A stretch of DNA of 64,000 bases from Cristatella mucedo (GCA_009760855.2 WPIO01000204.1:250001-314000); one strand, 5' to 3'. Shown: positions 47,349-60,356, counted from the first letter of the stretch. The notes: generated by a model from the sequence alone, not told the origin. Program-made: numbers and translations.

Positions 47349-48807
47349 CTAACATAATTGATATGTCATTAGCCTCAGGTCAGGTCCCAGCACCTTTCAA
47401 AAAAGCTGTAGTCAGGCCACTTCTCAAGAAAACTACACTTGACCAAGAGAACATGAGCAACTACCGCCCAGTTTCCCTTCTACCATTCCTATCAAAGACA
47501 CTGGAACGGGTCGTGGCAGACCAGCTGAACTAGTATATCGAAACCTCACACCTTGCTAGTAAGTTCCAGTCTGGCTTTAGAGCTAATCACTCCACAGAGT
47601 CAGCATTGCTTCGGGTATACAACGACCTACTTAGGAATGCAAACATGGGTAGAGTGTCTGTGCTTGTTTTGCTTGATCTTTCGGCAGCTTTTGATACCAT
47701 CGACCACAAAGTTCTTCTAGAGCGCCTCTCATCTCGCCTGGGCATCACTGGCACTGCTCTGTGGTGGTTCAGGTCCTATCTCAGTAGAAGACTCCAGAGT
47801 ATTGACATGAATGGACAAAGATCATCAGAAGTACCTCTGAAATATGGAGTACCTCAGGGCTCCGTGCTAGGTCCGGTTCTTTTCACGATTTATACCCTCC
47901 CTCTACCTGATGTGATTGCCAGCACAATCTAGGCTTTCACTTCTATGCGTATGACATTCAGTTGTACCTTTGCTTTGATCCCTCCCAGCCTTCGAGCACC
48001 TCAAATTCTCTAAACTCACTTGCTGCATGCATTGATGACATCCGCACATGGATGGCAGCAAATTTTCTAAAACTTAACGATGATAAAACTAACTTACTAG
48101 TTATGGGTAAACCCAGTGTGATCCAGAGATTGGAAAGGCTGACTCTCAAAATTGGCAATGCCAGCATATCTCCAGTTGATTTAGCTCGAAATCTAGGTGT
48201 CATATTCCAAAGCGACCTCTCGTTAGACGACCATATCAGCTCCACAGTCAAATCCGCCTATTTTCAGCTTCATTACCTTGCTAAAATTCGGGCTTTTTTA
48301 GATAAAGATACCACGTTCATGTTGGTCCATGCATTCGTGACATCCCGTCTCGACTTCTGCAACTCACTGCGTACTGGCCTACCAGCATGTACGATCAGGC
48401 GATTGCAGCTGGTGCCAAACTCTGCAGCTAGGCTTGTCTGTCGTGAGCGTCGAAGTTGCCAAATTACTCCACTTCTCGCCGACCAGCACTGGCTACCAGT
48501 CAAGCAACGGATTGACTTCAAGGTTTTGTCGCTCACTTTTAGGTCCCTTCATTCGATGGCTCCAGCCTATCCGTCAGATATACTACCCCATCAGGCTAAG
48601 CATCCTACCACCCGCTTTTCGGAATCCAACAGTCTAGAAATATTTCGTACAAACCTTAAATCCTTTGGAGACCGTGCATTTAGTTTATATGCTCCCAAAG
48701 CCTGGAACTCCCTCCCGACCTGCGTCAGAACATCCCCTGACCTGACCACATTTAAAAGGAATCTAAAAACACACCTATTTAGGACAGCATTTAGTGGGTC
48801 CCTGTGA
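47349..48807 (+). pseudogene. LINE-1fam reverse transcriptase and C-terminal domain, inactive
   Basis: Translation in shifted frames gives MSNYRPVSLLPFLSKTLERV (RT motif 2 region), a TAG at 47,531, FQSGFRANHSTESALLRVYN, LVLLDLSAAFDTIDH (motif A), YGVPQGSVLGPVLF (motif B), then after a missing base HNLGFHFYAYDIQLY (motif C). YADD has become YAYD at 47,944-47,955. From 47,962 a 281-codon frame holds the C-terminal domain to its natural stop at 48,807. It cannot make an active polymerase. The same missing base and YAYD recur in the minus-strand copy at 56.9-57.0 kb. Confidence 0.92.
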
Positions 48808-50269
48808 TTCGTCCTTGATGTGCCTATGCGTGCTGACACTGTGCATGCTGCCATTAACCACGTTTGCATGCTGACCCTGTGCATGTCACCCCTAACCATA
48901 TTATTCATTTCGTTTGTTTTTTCAATCATGATTTTACTTACCATTCAATCGAATTTCACTTTACAGCAAACGTAAATCGCCTAGAGAGAGATTACGTTCT
49001 CTGAGGGTGCTTTATCAAGTGAGTTATTATTGTTATTATTATTAATAAATCAGCTTGACTTACCTATATAGCGTTGCTTCAGCTAGCTGAGCTGCTTAGT
49101 GCTCACTGTACTTTGCAAAGCTAGAAAAGTACAGAAGTGTCAGTCGTGCTTATGTTGTTCGGCTTACTTTGTATTCACGTGCTCCTGTAGTCCATCATAA
49201 TTCGTACACATTGTTTTCACCTTAGCAAAACTCAATATTTCTGGAAATACTGTCCACTTTTAATGCTGCAGCAACGACTAGCATGCTCTTCAGCTGATTT
49301 ATCCACTCCGGTTCTAGAATGTGGTTGCTCTTGGAATTTAAAAAAACCTGCTCACCAATCCTCATCTCATTCCAGTAGAATGGATGGCATCTTCAGTTTG
49401 AACCTCAGCTTTTGCATCTGCAAGCAACTTTTTCCAGTCAGATTGCAACACTGACGGCGGTTGCAGTATATTTTGAAGATATTACTTGTTTTGTATACCT
49501 CATCGTGCTCTTTCTAGTGAAACACTTACATTTTGGCTTATTGCTCAGTGATTTCACGTGGTCAACTTTTCATAAGTTTTGTGTACCAGCTATTTTGAAT
49601 GACGTGGCACTTTCTGCTTTTGCATTAATCCACATAGGCTGGTCTACAAATGAGTTTCAGCTTCTGCTTACTACATGTAGTCAGTTTTCACTGTTCTTGC
49701 ACAGTCCATATTATTATACATCGATGTGGCTGCTGAGAAATTGGAGTCGAATGTGTACCTCATCCCACTGCTTGTGACCGCAAAACACTGCAAGCTGACT
49801 CGCATAGTCTGCTGCGTTGTTTATGAGAAGGGTTCACTTTGCATGAAATGGTATTTCGGGAAACTGCTAGCCCGGCTGACCGATCCTGGTTCGACCATCT
49901 AATGTGGCCTGTGCTTCGTGATTTCACCTGCTAGCTTTTGCCACTCTCAGTGGTAGCGCTTATCTCTAAGACTCTGAATTTTCTGTCATGCCGAAGACGC
50001 AAGATACTTTCTAAGCTGGTGCCGGCTAGTCAAACGCATCAAAACCTGCATGGATGTTTTAAAACAGTTGACACGACGTTTGTAAGTACTTGCGATTTGG
50101 CGCTCCTAATCGTTAATCCTACTGGAAGCCGAAAGTCTTATGTGCGATTTATGTAGCCTCGTCGTAACATATTAACTAAACTTCTTGGCTATTTTGCCTA
50201 CGCAGGGTAGTCTGACGTGTCTAAATGGTGCTTAATCATTTATTTGCATGTTATTGAAACACCCGAATA

Positions 50270-51080
50270 GAGGTTAGGTTGTCCAAATATGGTTGACCAA
50301 AGGGAGGGAATCGAACGTGCTTGAACAGCAGCGTCTTAGATATCGGCTGATCAGGGAGTAATGTGGCAGTAGTGAGGAGCAAGTTTCAGGGTAAGGAATC
50401 ACATAAGCTAGAAAAAATATGTCTACATAGTATAAGGTTGATTAAACTAACAGCTAATTGATTATAGTTCAAAGGGTTAGTGTAGCACTGGCAGTCTTGA
50501 ATAGGGAGTAATTTGCATTCACCGGATGTAGCACTAAAAGGAAGTGACCTAAAAGTCATTCTTGAAACTTTCAAGTAGTAATGGATCTTGATAGGCATCA
50601 CGTTTGCCTTTCAGTGTGGAGTTGCACTGTGGCAGTGGCCATCAGCAATCCTATCGGCCTAGCACAGCTGCCACTGGAGTCACAGCAATAGAATAGGTGT
50701 ACGAAAGGCAGAGAACGAAAGATGCCTCAACAGCATTGATTCAATGGCATGTCAGGACGTGCTGTGGCAGCAGTCAAGAGATATCATTAGGGTTTGAGAG
50801 GGAATACGCTATAAGTGAATATATCTTGAGATTATTTGTTTAATTTATATAACAGCTGATCGGCTGCCCTAATTCAAAGTGTTAGCGTCGCACTTTCCTT
50901 CCTGAATAGGAATTAATTAGCATTAGTATGATGAATCGCTAGAATACAGATGATACAGATGACACTAGAATACAGAATATAGAAGCACTAGAATAAAGTT
51001 ACCTAAAAATCAGTGTGGTAAGTTTGAAATAGCAATGGGTCTTGATAGCCAGCATGCTCGCTTTTCAGTGTGGCGTGGCA
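50270..51080 (+). repeat. partial tandem duplication inside array unit 8
   Basis: The segment AATAGAGGTTAGGTTGTCC to CCTATCGGCC (about 50,270-50,676) is repeated at about 50,677-51,080 (AATAGAATAGGTGTACG to CCTATTGGCC), period about 406 bp. The second copy also contains a small local GAATACAGATGATACAGATG expansion (about 50,941-50,998). The two copies have diverged about as much as whole units have, so the duplication is old. Confidence 0.85.
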
Positions 51081-51218
51081 ACATGGCAGTTGCTTAGAGC
51101 AAGCCTATTGGCCGACAAATGGTGTACTGGTTTTAAATATTTATTCTGCTTCACAAAGTTTATGTACAATAAGAGTTCGAACGGCCGAAATACGTGAAGT
51201 AAAAGACTTCTGACCATT

Positions 51219-53670
51219 CCATCTACCTTGGCTCCTGCTACAGTATGTGCACCAGCAAGATTAAGCGATCCACAGCACTGGTTCCCGCTGATATTATCCT
51301 GTCCAAGGGCACTTACAGGTGCTGCTATATACGTCGTGTTATCAAACTTTTTGCCGATCCTCAGTTGCTAGCACTAGACTGAATCTTAGCAGGCTTGTTA
51401 TTCGACCGTGCTTACTTTGCAGAAAATTTGAAGGCACTGCTAACACATTAGGTTTGCTGAGGGCTGTACATCAAATCTATAATTATTAAAGAAACACAGT
51501 TCAATAAAAAAGTGAGTGAAGTTTATCTTGCTTGCTTTCTGCCCAAGTATAGTTTCTGCTGACGAGTAAGGTGGGTCTCAACAATAATGGTGTCCTTACA
51601 GTGTTGCATCACCCGTGCTTGCTGTCTGCCGATCCTCTTGATTTTAGCTGCCGCTAGCAAGAACGTGCCTGTTTGTAATAACTGCACAATCTGGAAAAAT
51701 CATTATCACCTACTTACTAAGCGATCCCATATGGTAGTTGCAAATTAGTGTACATAGTATCTTTAGTACTTTGTCTGCATGCATGAATGATCTTAATAAT
51801 TTAGACCAGCCTACTTTAGGGATGACAGCGAGGTTTATCATGCTTACTCTATTTAACCATCGTCCTTGCAGCCATTTAGTGTGTTGCCTGGTTGTAAGAA
51901 CTTGAACTATATCTACTGAAGTAGTTTGGGTTCCGATGGCTCTGAACGCTATTCTAGCTGCTTTAGGACGGTATAATAAGCAAGAGTTACCTGTACAATG
52001 TTGCACCCAGTAGGGTGACTGGTAGCTGTTCACTGAACACTACCAAGTTAGAGGAATAAAGACACGTTGGTCGTGCTTTTTTGAATTACTTTAGATTCAT
52101 GCAGAGTGGTTGTCAATTAATATTAGTCCAGATGTTTTGTGCCTTACCACGACTCAATTTTGCTGAAAATACTGTCGATTGTTCATGCCTGGAGCTTGGA
52201 GATACCAATGAAGCTGATATATTAATGTTTGCCATTGTAATCTGGTTGTCTTCAGAAACTGTTACCAGATGTGCTTACCTACCCTTCGCTGCTTCTAGTA
52301 GAACCGGTTATTCGTTTGGTTACGATTTCAGCTATGGCAGCTGCAAGTGCGTTTTACCTGCCAGATTGCTACACTGACTGTGGTTGCTGCATGTATGGTA
52401 CACATAGCTTGTTAGCTTACCATATGGCATTGATTTAAGTACGACCTTTACTTGCTGTTAACTTCCACTGTGATTTAAGATAGTAACCTTTCCGTTGATT
52501 TTGTTTACCAACATTTTGGGATTACGTCACAAGTCTGCCTTTACATAAATGTACTGTGGGTAATTCTTAGAAATAATGTACTCCTTTGTCTGCTTACTGC
52601 CTGTAGCAGTTTGCCATTGTTTTTGCAATCTAAATTATTCTTTATCGATGTGGCTGCTAAGAAATTAGAGTGGCTTGTGACAGCTATTAGACTGCTTATT
52701 GATTTGCATAGACCACTGCATTTTCCGGAGATGGTTCACCCTCATTGAGATATTATCTGTGGATACTGCCAGTATGACCAACAGATCCTGATTTGACCAT
52801 CTAATGCGGCTTCTACTTCAATGTTGCACGTGCTAGAATTTTCCAGTTTACGTGGTAGCCCTCAGCTCTAAATTTCTTGCTTTTCTGGCTGGTCTGCATT
52901 GCAGAATGCCTGCTACACTAATGACTGCTGGGTCAAAGCATAAAAACTGCATTATTAATCCAAACCAGTAGATAAGGCTTTTTGTAAAGTATTTGTGATT
53001 TAGTGCTCGTAACCGTTAATCCCGTTGCTAGCCATAAGTCTTTCAAGTCATTTGGCTATCCTCACTGGAACGTAGCAATTACAGGTCTTGGCTTGTTAGC
53101 CTAAGCAGGATGCTCTGTAGTTACTACATTGTACATAATCTTTTATTTGCATATATTAGTAAAACACCAAAATAAAGGTTAGGTTTTCAAAAGATGGTGT
53201 AAGAAAAGTAAAGAGCAAAAAGTGCTTCAACTGCATGCATCCTTTTAAATTCTATCATGTCAGGAAGAGCTGTAGCAGCAGTAACGAATAAGTTGGATGG
53301 TTGCTGAGTGTATAGGATATAAACAAATATCTCTAGAAATTATTTGTAAATTCAAATACAGCTAATTGGATGTATTTGAAAGGGTTAGTGTTGCACTGAC
53401 TCTCTTGAATAGAAAGTAATTTGCATGAATAGAATGTAGCACTGAAATGATGCTACCTAAACGTCGGTGTCGGAACTTTCAAATAGTGATGAGGCTTGAC
53501 AGGCAGCATGTTTGCCTTCATTATGTTGTTGCAATATTCATGTTGCCTAAAGCAAGTCGATTGGTAAACAAATGATAAACTGTTTTTAATATGTATATCC
53601 CTTCAGAGAGTTAATTTACATTAAAAGTTCAGACCTTCGTATTACTTGAAGTAAAAGACTTCTGGTAACG
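51219..53670 (+). repeat. array unit 9, uninterrupted
   Basis: 2,452 bp with all landmarks. The segment after the first landmark keeps the frame seen in units 7 and 10 but with a TGA inside. Confidence 0.9.
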
Positions 53671-55861
53671 TCATCTACAGTAGCTGCAGCTACAAAGTGT
53701 GCAACTGCGAGATCAAGCGACCCGCAGCACTAGACCCATCAGGTGTGATTGTATCCCAGCTCACCTACAGGTGCTGCTATACGCAATGTTACTTAAACTT
53801 GTTTCACCAACCTATAGCAGCTATAACTAAAATCAATCGCAACGGTGTATTATTAGACCGTGCTTACTTTGCAGGAAATATCAAGTGCCTGCAAATACTT
53901 TGAGTAGGCTTAAGGCAGTACATACAATTTATATTAGTTGAAAAACGTGAGATGAACAAGTCCTTGAAATTGGTGTTGCTTGATTTCTGATCAATGGCTT
54001 TTGCTGCTGAACAGGAAGGTGGAATATTTTTGCTTTTTAATTGATTTTTCTTCTACAAAGTCACTTCTCAACAATATACGTGATTACAGTGCTGCTGCTA
54101 CCAGTGTGACTCGTTCTTGCTGTCTGGCTACCCAACTTACCTTTTCTGCTGCTAGCATAAACGGGCCTGTTTTTTAAAACTGCGGCATATGTAAAAATAA
54201 TTACTTCCTACCGATTAAACAATCCCATAATGCAGTTGCCAATTAGTTAGCATGTGGTCTTTCGTACTGTTTCTGCATGGGTGAGCGATCTTTGCAATTT
54301 AGATCAGTTAACTTAAGAATTGGCCGTTAGTTTATTATTATTCTTATGTTTACCAACTGTCTCTACAGTAATTTTTTGTGGTGCCTACTTGTAATACCTT
54401 CAGCTATATCTTATGGAGTTGCTTAAAGTCTGATGGCTCTGAATCTATATTTTAGATGCTTTCGTGAAGCTAGAATCAGCTTGAGTCTCCTACATAGCGT
54501 TGCATCAGATATTACGAGCTGCTCATTGTACACTACCGAGTTAGAGAAATGAAGAAAAGATAGTATAGCTTTTTTACAGCTTACTTTAGATTCATGCAGT
54601 CAATCACTATTCACACATGCTGTTTGTGCATTAGAAAGATTCAATATTTTTGGACTGTGCATGTCTGCAGCAAACACTTAGCTAAAGAGCTGATATATTC
54701 ACTCTGGCCATCCCACTCTGGTTACTTCAGGAAACTATTATTAGATGTATTTACCTACCCATAACAGGTTCCTAGATAACCAGTTGCTCCTTCGGTTAAC
54801 AGCTTAGATTGAGCTTAGATGGCTGCTCCAGGCAAGGTTTACCTGCCAGATTGCGATTCCGATGGTGGTTGCAGCATGTGTGGTAGACATTACTTGATTA
54901 GTTTACTATATGTTTCTTCTTTCAGTAAGACCTTTAAATGCTTGTTTTTTTCACGGCAACTTCATATAGTCAACTTTCCATCCGTTTTGTGTGTTGCCGT
55001 CTTTATTGAATGACGTTGCACTGTCTGTGTGGTCGTCAATCCACTTAGGTGATGCCTAAAAATGAGCACATGCTTTTTCTGCTTCTAACCTTTCGCTATT
55101 TTTTATTATATTTGCACATTCTGAAACCATATCGATCGACACAGCTGCTAAAAAGTCGGAGTAGTATGCCAAGCTTGAAGCATTGCTTGTGACGGTAATA
55201 AGACTGCCAACGGACTTGCATAGACTGCTGTGCTTTTTGAGAGATGGTGTAAGCCCGAATGAATGTCCTCTATCGATTCTTCTAGGATGACTTGCCCATA
55301 CTAGTTGGCCAATGCTCTGTAATGCGGCTTCTGCATTAAGATTGCACTTGCTGGTTTTTGTTACTCTTAGTGGGTGCAGTCAGAACTTTTGTCTGGCTGT
55401 TTCGGCCTGCCTGCCTTGTAAGATGAACACTAGGCTGGTGCCTGCTGGAGCAATGCATCAAAAACTCCATTCTTTTTTAAAACCAGTACGTATGGCTTTT
55501 TTAAACTCCTTGTGATTGAGTGCTCCTAACTGCAAATTCTGTAGGTAGCCATACGTCTTTCGTGTGATTTGCGTAGCATCGTCGTAACCGAACAATTACA
55601 ATTCTTTGCATATTAGCCTTTGCAGGATGTTCTGTTGTCTCTAAACGGTGCTTAACATTGTATTTGTTTGAATTCATAAAACATCGTAATACCAGTTTAG
55701 ATTTTCAAGGATAATGTCAGATATACAGAAAAAAGATGCTTAAATAGCTTTATTTTCAATATTTGTATGACACGAAGTGCCGTGGCAGCAGTCTCGAAAA
55801 GCTGGAAGGACAAGCAACATGCAAGTCGGCAAAAAATTGTCTCCAGGGAATGTGGATTTAA

Positions 55862-58148
55862 TTTAATAATAATATTATTAATAATAATAATGTACTTGAT
55901 AAAGCGCCCTCAGAGAACTTAATCTTTTTCTAGGTGCTTTACATTTGCTGCTAAGGAAAATGCAATTAAATGGTACGTAAAATCATGCTTGAAAAACAAA
56001 CGAAATGAATAACATTGTTAGGGGTGACATGAACAGGGTCAGCATGCCAATGTGGTTAGTGGCAGCATGCAAAGTGTCAGCACACATAAGCACGTGAATG
56101 AAGAATCACAGGGATCCACTAAATGCTGTCCTAAATAGGTGTGTTTTTAAGTTCCCTTTAAATGTGGTCAGGTCAGGGGAAGTTCTGACGTAGGCTGGGA
56201 GGGAGTTCCAAGCTTTGGGAGCATACGATCTAAATGCAGGGTCTCCAAAGTATTTGAGGTTTGTACGAGGTACTTCTAGACTGTTGCGTTCCGAAAAGCT
56301 AGTGGATGGGGAGTATGTGGGAGAGATAGGCTGGAGCCCTTAAATGAAGGAACCTAAAAGTGAGCGACCAAAACCTTAAAATCAATCATTGCTTGACTGG
56401 TAGCCAGTGCAGTTCGGCGAGAAGTCGAGTAATGTGGCAACTGCGACGCTCACGATAGACAAGCCTAGCTGCAGAGTTTTGCACCAGCTGCAATCGCCTG
56501 GTCGCACGTGCTGGTAGGCCAGTAAGCAGTGAGTTGCAGAAGCCGAGACGAGACGTTACGAATGCACCAACCAACTTAGACATGGTATCCTTATCTAAAC
56601 AAGCCCGAATTTTAGCAATGTCATGAAGCTCTGAAAATAGGCAGATTTGACCGGAGAGCTCATATGGTCGTCTAACGAGAGGTCGCTTTGGAATATGACA
56701 CCTGCATTTCAAGCTGATTCGACAGGAGATATGCTGGCAGAGCCAATTTTTTAAGACAGCCTTTCCAATCTTTGAATCAGGCTAGTTTTGCCCATAACTT
56801 GTAAGTTAGTTGTATCATCGTTTAGTTTTAGAAAATTTGCTGCCATCCATGTGGGGATGTCATCAATGCATGCAGCAATTAAGTTTAGAGAATTGGAGGT
56901 GCTCGAAGGCTGGGAGGGATCAAAGCAAAGGTACAACTGAATGTCATACGCATAGAAGTGAAAGCCTAGATTGTGCTGGCAATCACATCAGGTAGAGGGA
57001 GGGTATAAATCGTGAAAAGAACCGGACCTAGCACGGAGCCCTGAGGTACTCCATATTTCAGAGGTACTTCTGATGATCTTTGTCCATTCATGTCAATACT
57101 CTGGAGTCTTCTACTGAGATAGGACCTGAACCACCACAGAGTAGTGCCAGTGATGCCCAGGCGAGATGAGAGGCGCTCTAGAAGAACTTTGTGATCGATG
57201 GTTTCGAAAGCTGCCGAAACATCGAGCTAAACAAGCAGAGACACTCTACCCATGTCTGCTTTCATAAGTAGGTCTCTGTATACTCTAAGTAATGCTGACT
57301 CTGCGGAGTGATTAGCTCTAAAGCATGGCTGGAACTTACGAGCAAGGTGTGAGGTTTCGATATTTGAGTTTAGCTGGTCTGCCACGACCCATTCCAGTGT
57401 CTTTGATAGCAATGGTAGAAGGGAGACTGGGCGGTAGTTGCTCAAGATCTCTTAGTCCAGTTTTGCTATCTTGAGGAGAGGCCTGACTACAGCTTTTTTG
57501 AAAGGTGCTGGGAAATGACCTGAGGCTAATGATATAATAATGATGTTAGTTATGCATGGCAGCAGCAATCAATGCAACGTAGGAGCAGGAAGTGGGAATA
57601 GGGTCCAGAGGACTTGTTGTCTTTTTTGATTGCGATGCGAACTTTAGGACTAGATCACTAGTGACCTGCTTAAATGCAGACATTGAGGTGCAGCCAGGAA
57701 CCGAGGAACAGCATTCTAGTGGGGAGGTTGTCATCGCAGGGATGGATTCCCTGATCTTGCCTACCTTCTCCACAAAGAATCAAGAGAAGTGATCGGCTAG
57801 ATCATCACAAGGATCATCAGGTAAGGAGCTGATCTGTGAACGGTTGAGGAGATGGTTTATTGTCGACATCAGCATTTTTGGATTGTGCATCTGTGATTCA
57901 GCAATGTTCTTATAGAAGCTAGAATAGGCCTTTGCTAGGATCGATTGGTACAACTTACACTAGTCTTCATATGTCTGTCGATGGACAGTTCGTCCGGATC
58001 TTTTGTATGCTTTTTCAAGCTTTCGTTTAGTAGACATGGCTTGTTTAATGTCTGTGGTAAACCATAGGCCGTCTGGGCGGTGGCGCACAGTGCGCTTTGT
58101 CAGAGGTGCAAACTCGTCGAGCATGTCAGCTAGTGTCTTGTTGTAGCT
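55862..58148 (-). mobile_element. LINE-1fam copy, 2.3 kb, sharing lesions with the full-length copy
   Basis: Tail complement AATAATAATATTATTAATAA, then terminus CCCTCAGAGAACTTAATC, 3' UTR, C-terminal domain, RT and linker. The 5' end is at the ACACTAGCTGACA region. ATTTAA flanks it (55,856-55,861 and 58,149-58,154), a possible 6-bp target duplication. The array unit is continuous across it. Like the 45.4-kb copy it has YAYD (56,943-56,954), the missing base in the preceding AEHN codons (about 56,975) and the missing base giving PTSCSYVAL (about 57,589). Confidence 0.92.
56386..57773 (-). pseudogene. LINE-1fam reverse transcriptase, broken copy
   Basis: Minus-strand pieces are: 57,546-57,773 (linker, MEKVGKIRESIPAMTTSPLE), 57,227-57,445 (MSNYRPVSLLPLLSKTLEWV to MGRVSLLV, then a stop inside motif A where the full copy reads VLLDLSAAFD), 56,751-56,936 (MYLCFDPSQPSSTSNSLNLI) and 56,386-56,712 (C-terminal domain with [20 protein letters not shown]). 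Its motif C is YAYD. It is inactive. Confidence 0.88.
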
Positions 58149-60356
58149 ATTTAACTAACGCCTAAGCGGCTCTAGTTGAAAGAGTTAATGTTGCACGGGC
58201 CATCCTTATTAGGAAGTAATTTGCATTACTAGAGTGAAGCACCAGAATAGAGTGACCGAAAAGTCAGTGTGTGGACGCCTAAATATTATTGAGGCTTGAT
58301 AGGCTCCATGTTCGCCTTGCAAAGTGGTGCCGCAATATGGCAGTTGCCTACAGCAAGGCTATCGGTAAAAAATAGTTCTAAAAAAAAAGTTCTGAACTTG
58401 TTTGAAAATTAATTCAATTTAGCAAGCTTGTGTGCAATTCAAGTTGAAACGTTGGTAATACCTGAAGCAAAAGACTTCTGATCCTGCCATTTACCACGGT
58501 TGCAGCTACAAAGTGTGCCCCTGGCATATCCAGCGACCCACAGCAACGGAGTCATCAAGTGTGTTCACGCCCCAGCTCAACTACAGGAGCTGCTGTATAC
58601 TTGTTTTGCCCACCCACCGTGGCTACAGCTAGAATGCTAATCAACGGCTTGTATTCCACAATGTTTGCTTTGCAGTAAATGTCAAGTGACTGCAAACACA
58701 GTGACTTTGCTTGGGGTTGTACATCAAATGTACAATTATTGAAAAAATTCAAACAAGTGAGTAAGGTTTATCTGTTATGTGCTTTGCTTAATCAGTGCCA
58801 CTGCTGTCAAACAAGGTGGAGTATTCTTGCTTTTTTAATGGATTTTCCCTCTAGCAGGAAAGTCTCCACAATACTTTGTCACTGTCTTGCTCTTACCGGT
58901 ATTACTGGTGCTTGCCGTCTGGATATCTACTCTATTAAAGCTGCTGTGAGCGGGAATGGGCCTGCTTGTAGCAACTGCAGCATCTGGAAAGATGATTCTT
59001 GTCTACAGACTAAGCAATTACATGTGGCTTTTGCTTATTAGTCTGCATATGGTTTGTCCTAGTGGTATGCATGCATGAAATATAGTTGCTATTTAGACCG
59101 GCATAAATACGCGTGACCACCGAGGTTGATCGTGCTTCCTCTATTTGAAAAATGTTTTCACGGCCATTATTTATCGTGCCTGCTTGTAATAAGCTAAAAT
59201 ATGTCTGCTGCAATACTTTATAGTCTTGTCGCAGTGATCACATGTTTTAGCTGCTTCTATTAGGCTAGAATCAACTTGCATTACCAATAAACTTTGCATC
59301 TGCTAGTACAGCAATTAGCTGCTCATCGTTAACTTCCAAATGAGAAGAACTAATAGAAGTTGGTCGGGCATTTATATCGCTCATTTTTATTTCAACCCGG
59401 AGTGTTTTTCAATCACTATTTGTACTAATTAATTGTGCCTAAGCATGTCAAACTTTCAAGATGTACTAATGATGTACTAGATGTACTAATACAATAATGA
59501 CTGTTGACTGTGCATGCCTGCAGCAAGGACTTGGTTATCCTGCTGAGATATCAACTCTGGACATTTCACTTTGGTCGCTTTTGGTGACTCTTTCCAGACG
59601 TGCTCACAAACCATTGGCTGCTTCCAGTATAACCAGCGGCTCTTTTGGTTTGGACATCAGCTATGGCTGCTGCAATCAGGTTTTAGTTGCTAGATCTTGA
59701 CACCGACGGTGGTTGCCGCGAGAGTGGTAAGTATGGCTTGTTTAGCATTCTTTTCTGTGCGGCCTTTATTTGCTCTAAATTTTCCCATGTATCTCAGATA
59801 GTTAACTTTGCATCATTTTTGCGTACACACTTTTTGAATGACGTTGCTTTGTCCGTTTTTGCACCAATCAACTGTTTCTTCTGCTTACTATTTGTAATGA
59901 TTTTTGATTGGGCTTGTATATTCAATAGTAATATTGGTTTATGTGGCTGCTAAAAAAAGGAGTGGCAAATGGAGTGGCACCTTGCCCCTTTGCTTTTGAC
60001 GGCGATAAGACTGCTAACTGACTTGCATAGCCTGCTGTGATTACTGAGAGTGAGTTTCACCCTACAAGAACTACTCTTAGTGGATCCTGCAAGCATGAAT
60101 GGCCGGTGCTGGTTTGACTATCTTATGCGGCTACTCCTTCAATATTGCACTTGCTAGTTTGTGGGACTGTTAATATATGCAATTAGCACTTATTCTCTTG
60201 CTCGTTGAGCCTACCTGCCGTTTAAGATTCCCGATAGATGGATGCATGTTTTTGAAACGCTCCAGAAACTGCAAAATGGCCAATCGCATTAGACACGGTA
60301 TTTTCAAAGTACTTGTAATTGAATTTTGCCTGACCGTGAAACCTATAGTTGGCCTT

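Larger units (their letters stand above)
45439..49046 (+). mobile_element. LINE-1fam, apparently full-length but inactive
   Basis: 3,608 bp flanked by AAATCA (45,433-45,438 and 49,047-49,052). The array landmark GAAGCTAGAATCAACTTG is split exactly here, which fixes both ends. Layout: about 190 bp 5' leader, a single coding region for APE endonuclease and reverse transcriptase (45,627-48,807), 3' UTR, terminus TCTGAGGGTGCTTTATC and ATT triplets. Lesions: frameshifts near 46,575, 46,980, 47,308 and 47,921, a TAG at 47,531-47,533, and an altered catalytic motif. No separate first ORF is visible. It falls in the CR1/L2 group by protein signature; the exact clade is undecided. Confidence 0.93.
44645..51218 (+). 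repeat. array unit 8
   Basis: It carries the full-length LINE-1fam (45,439-49,046) and an approximately 406-bp partial duplication (50,270-51,080). With both subtracted the unit is about 2.55 kb. A 121-codon frame at 49,412-49,777 is Phe/Leu/Ser-rich and unrecognised. Confidence 0.88.
53671..58486 (+). repeat. array unit 10
   Basis: It contains the LINE-1fam insertion 55,862-58,148; without it the unit is about 2.53 kb. An open segment of 68 codons at 53,697-53,903 has CxC and CCxxxC cysteine spacing. Confidence 0.89.

Noticed and set aside
45439-49046. Active retrotransposon
   Set aside because: At least four frameshifts, an in-frame stop and a changed catalytic motif.
49412-49777. 121-codon frame in array unit 8 as a membrane protein
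   Set aside because: The same segment in other units is open in different frames or broken, and its Phe/Leu content follows from T-rich sequence.
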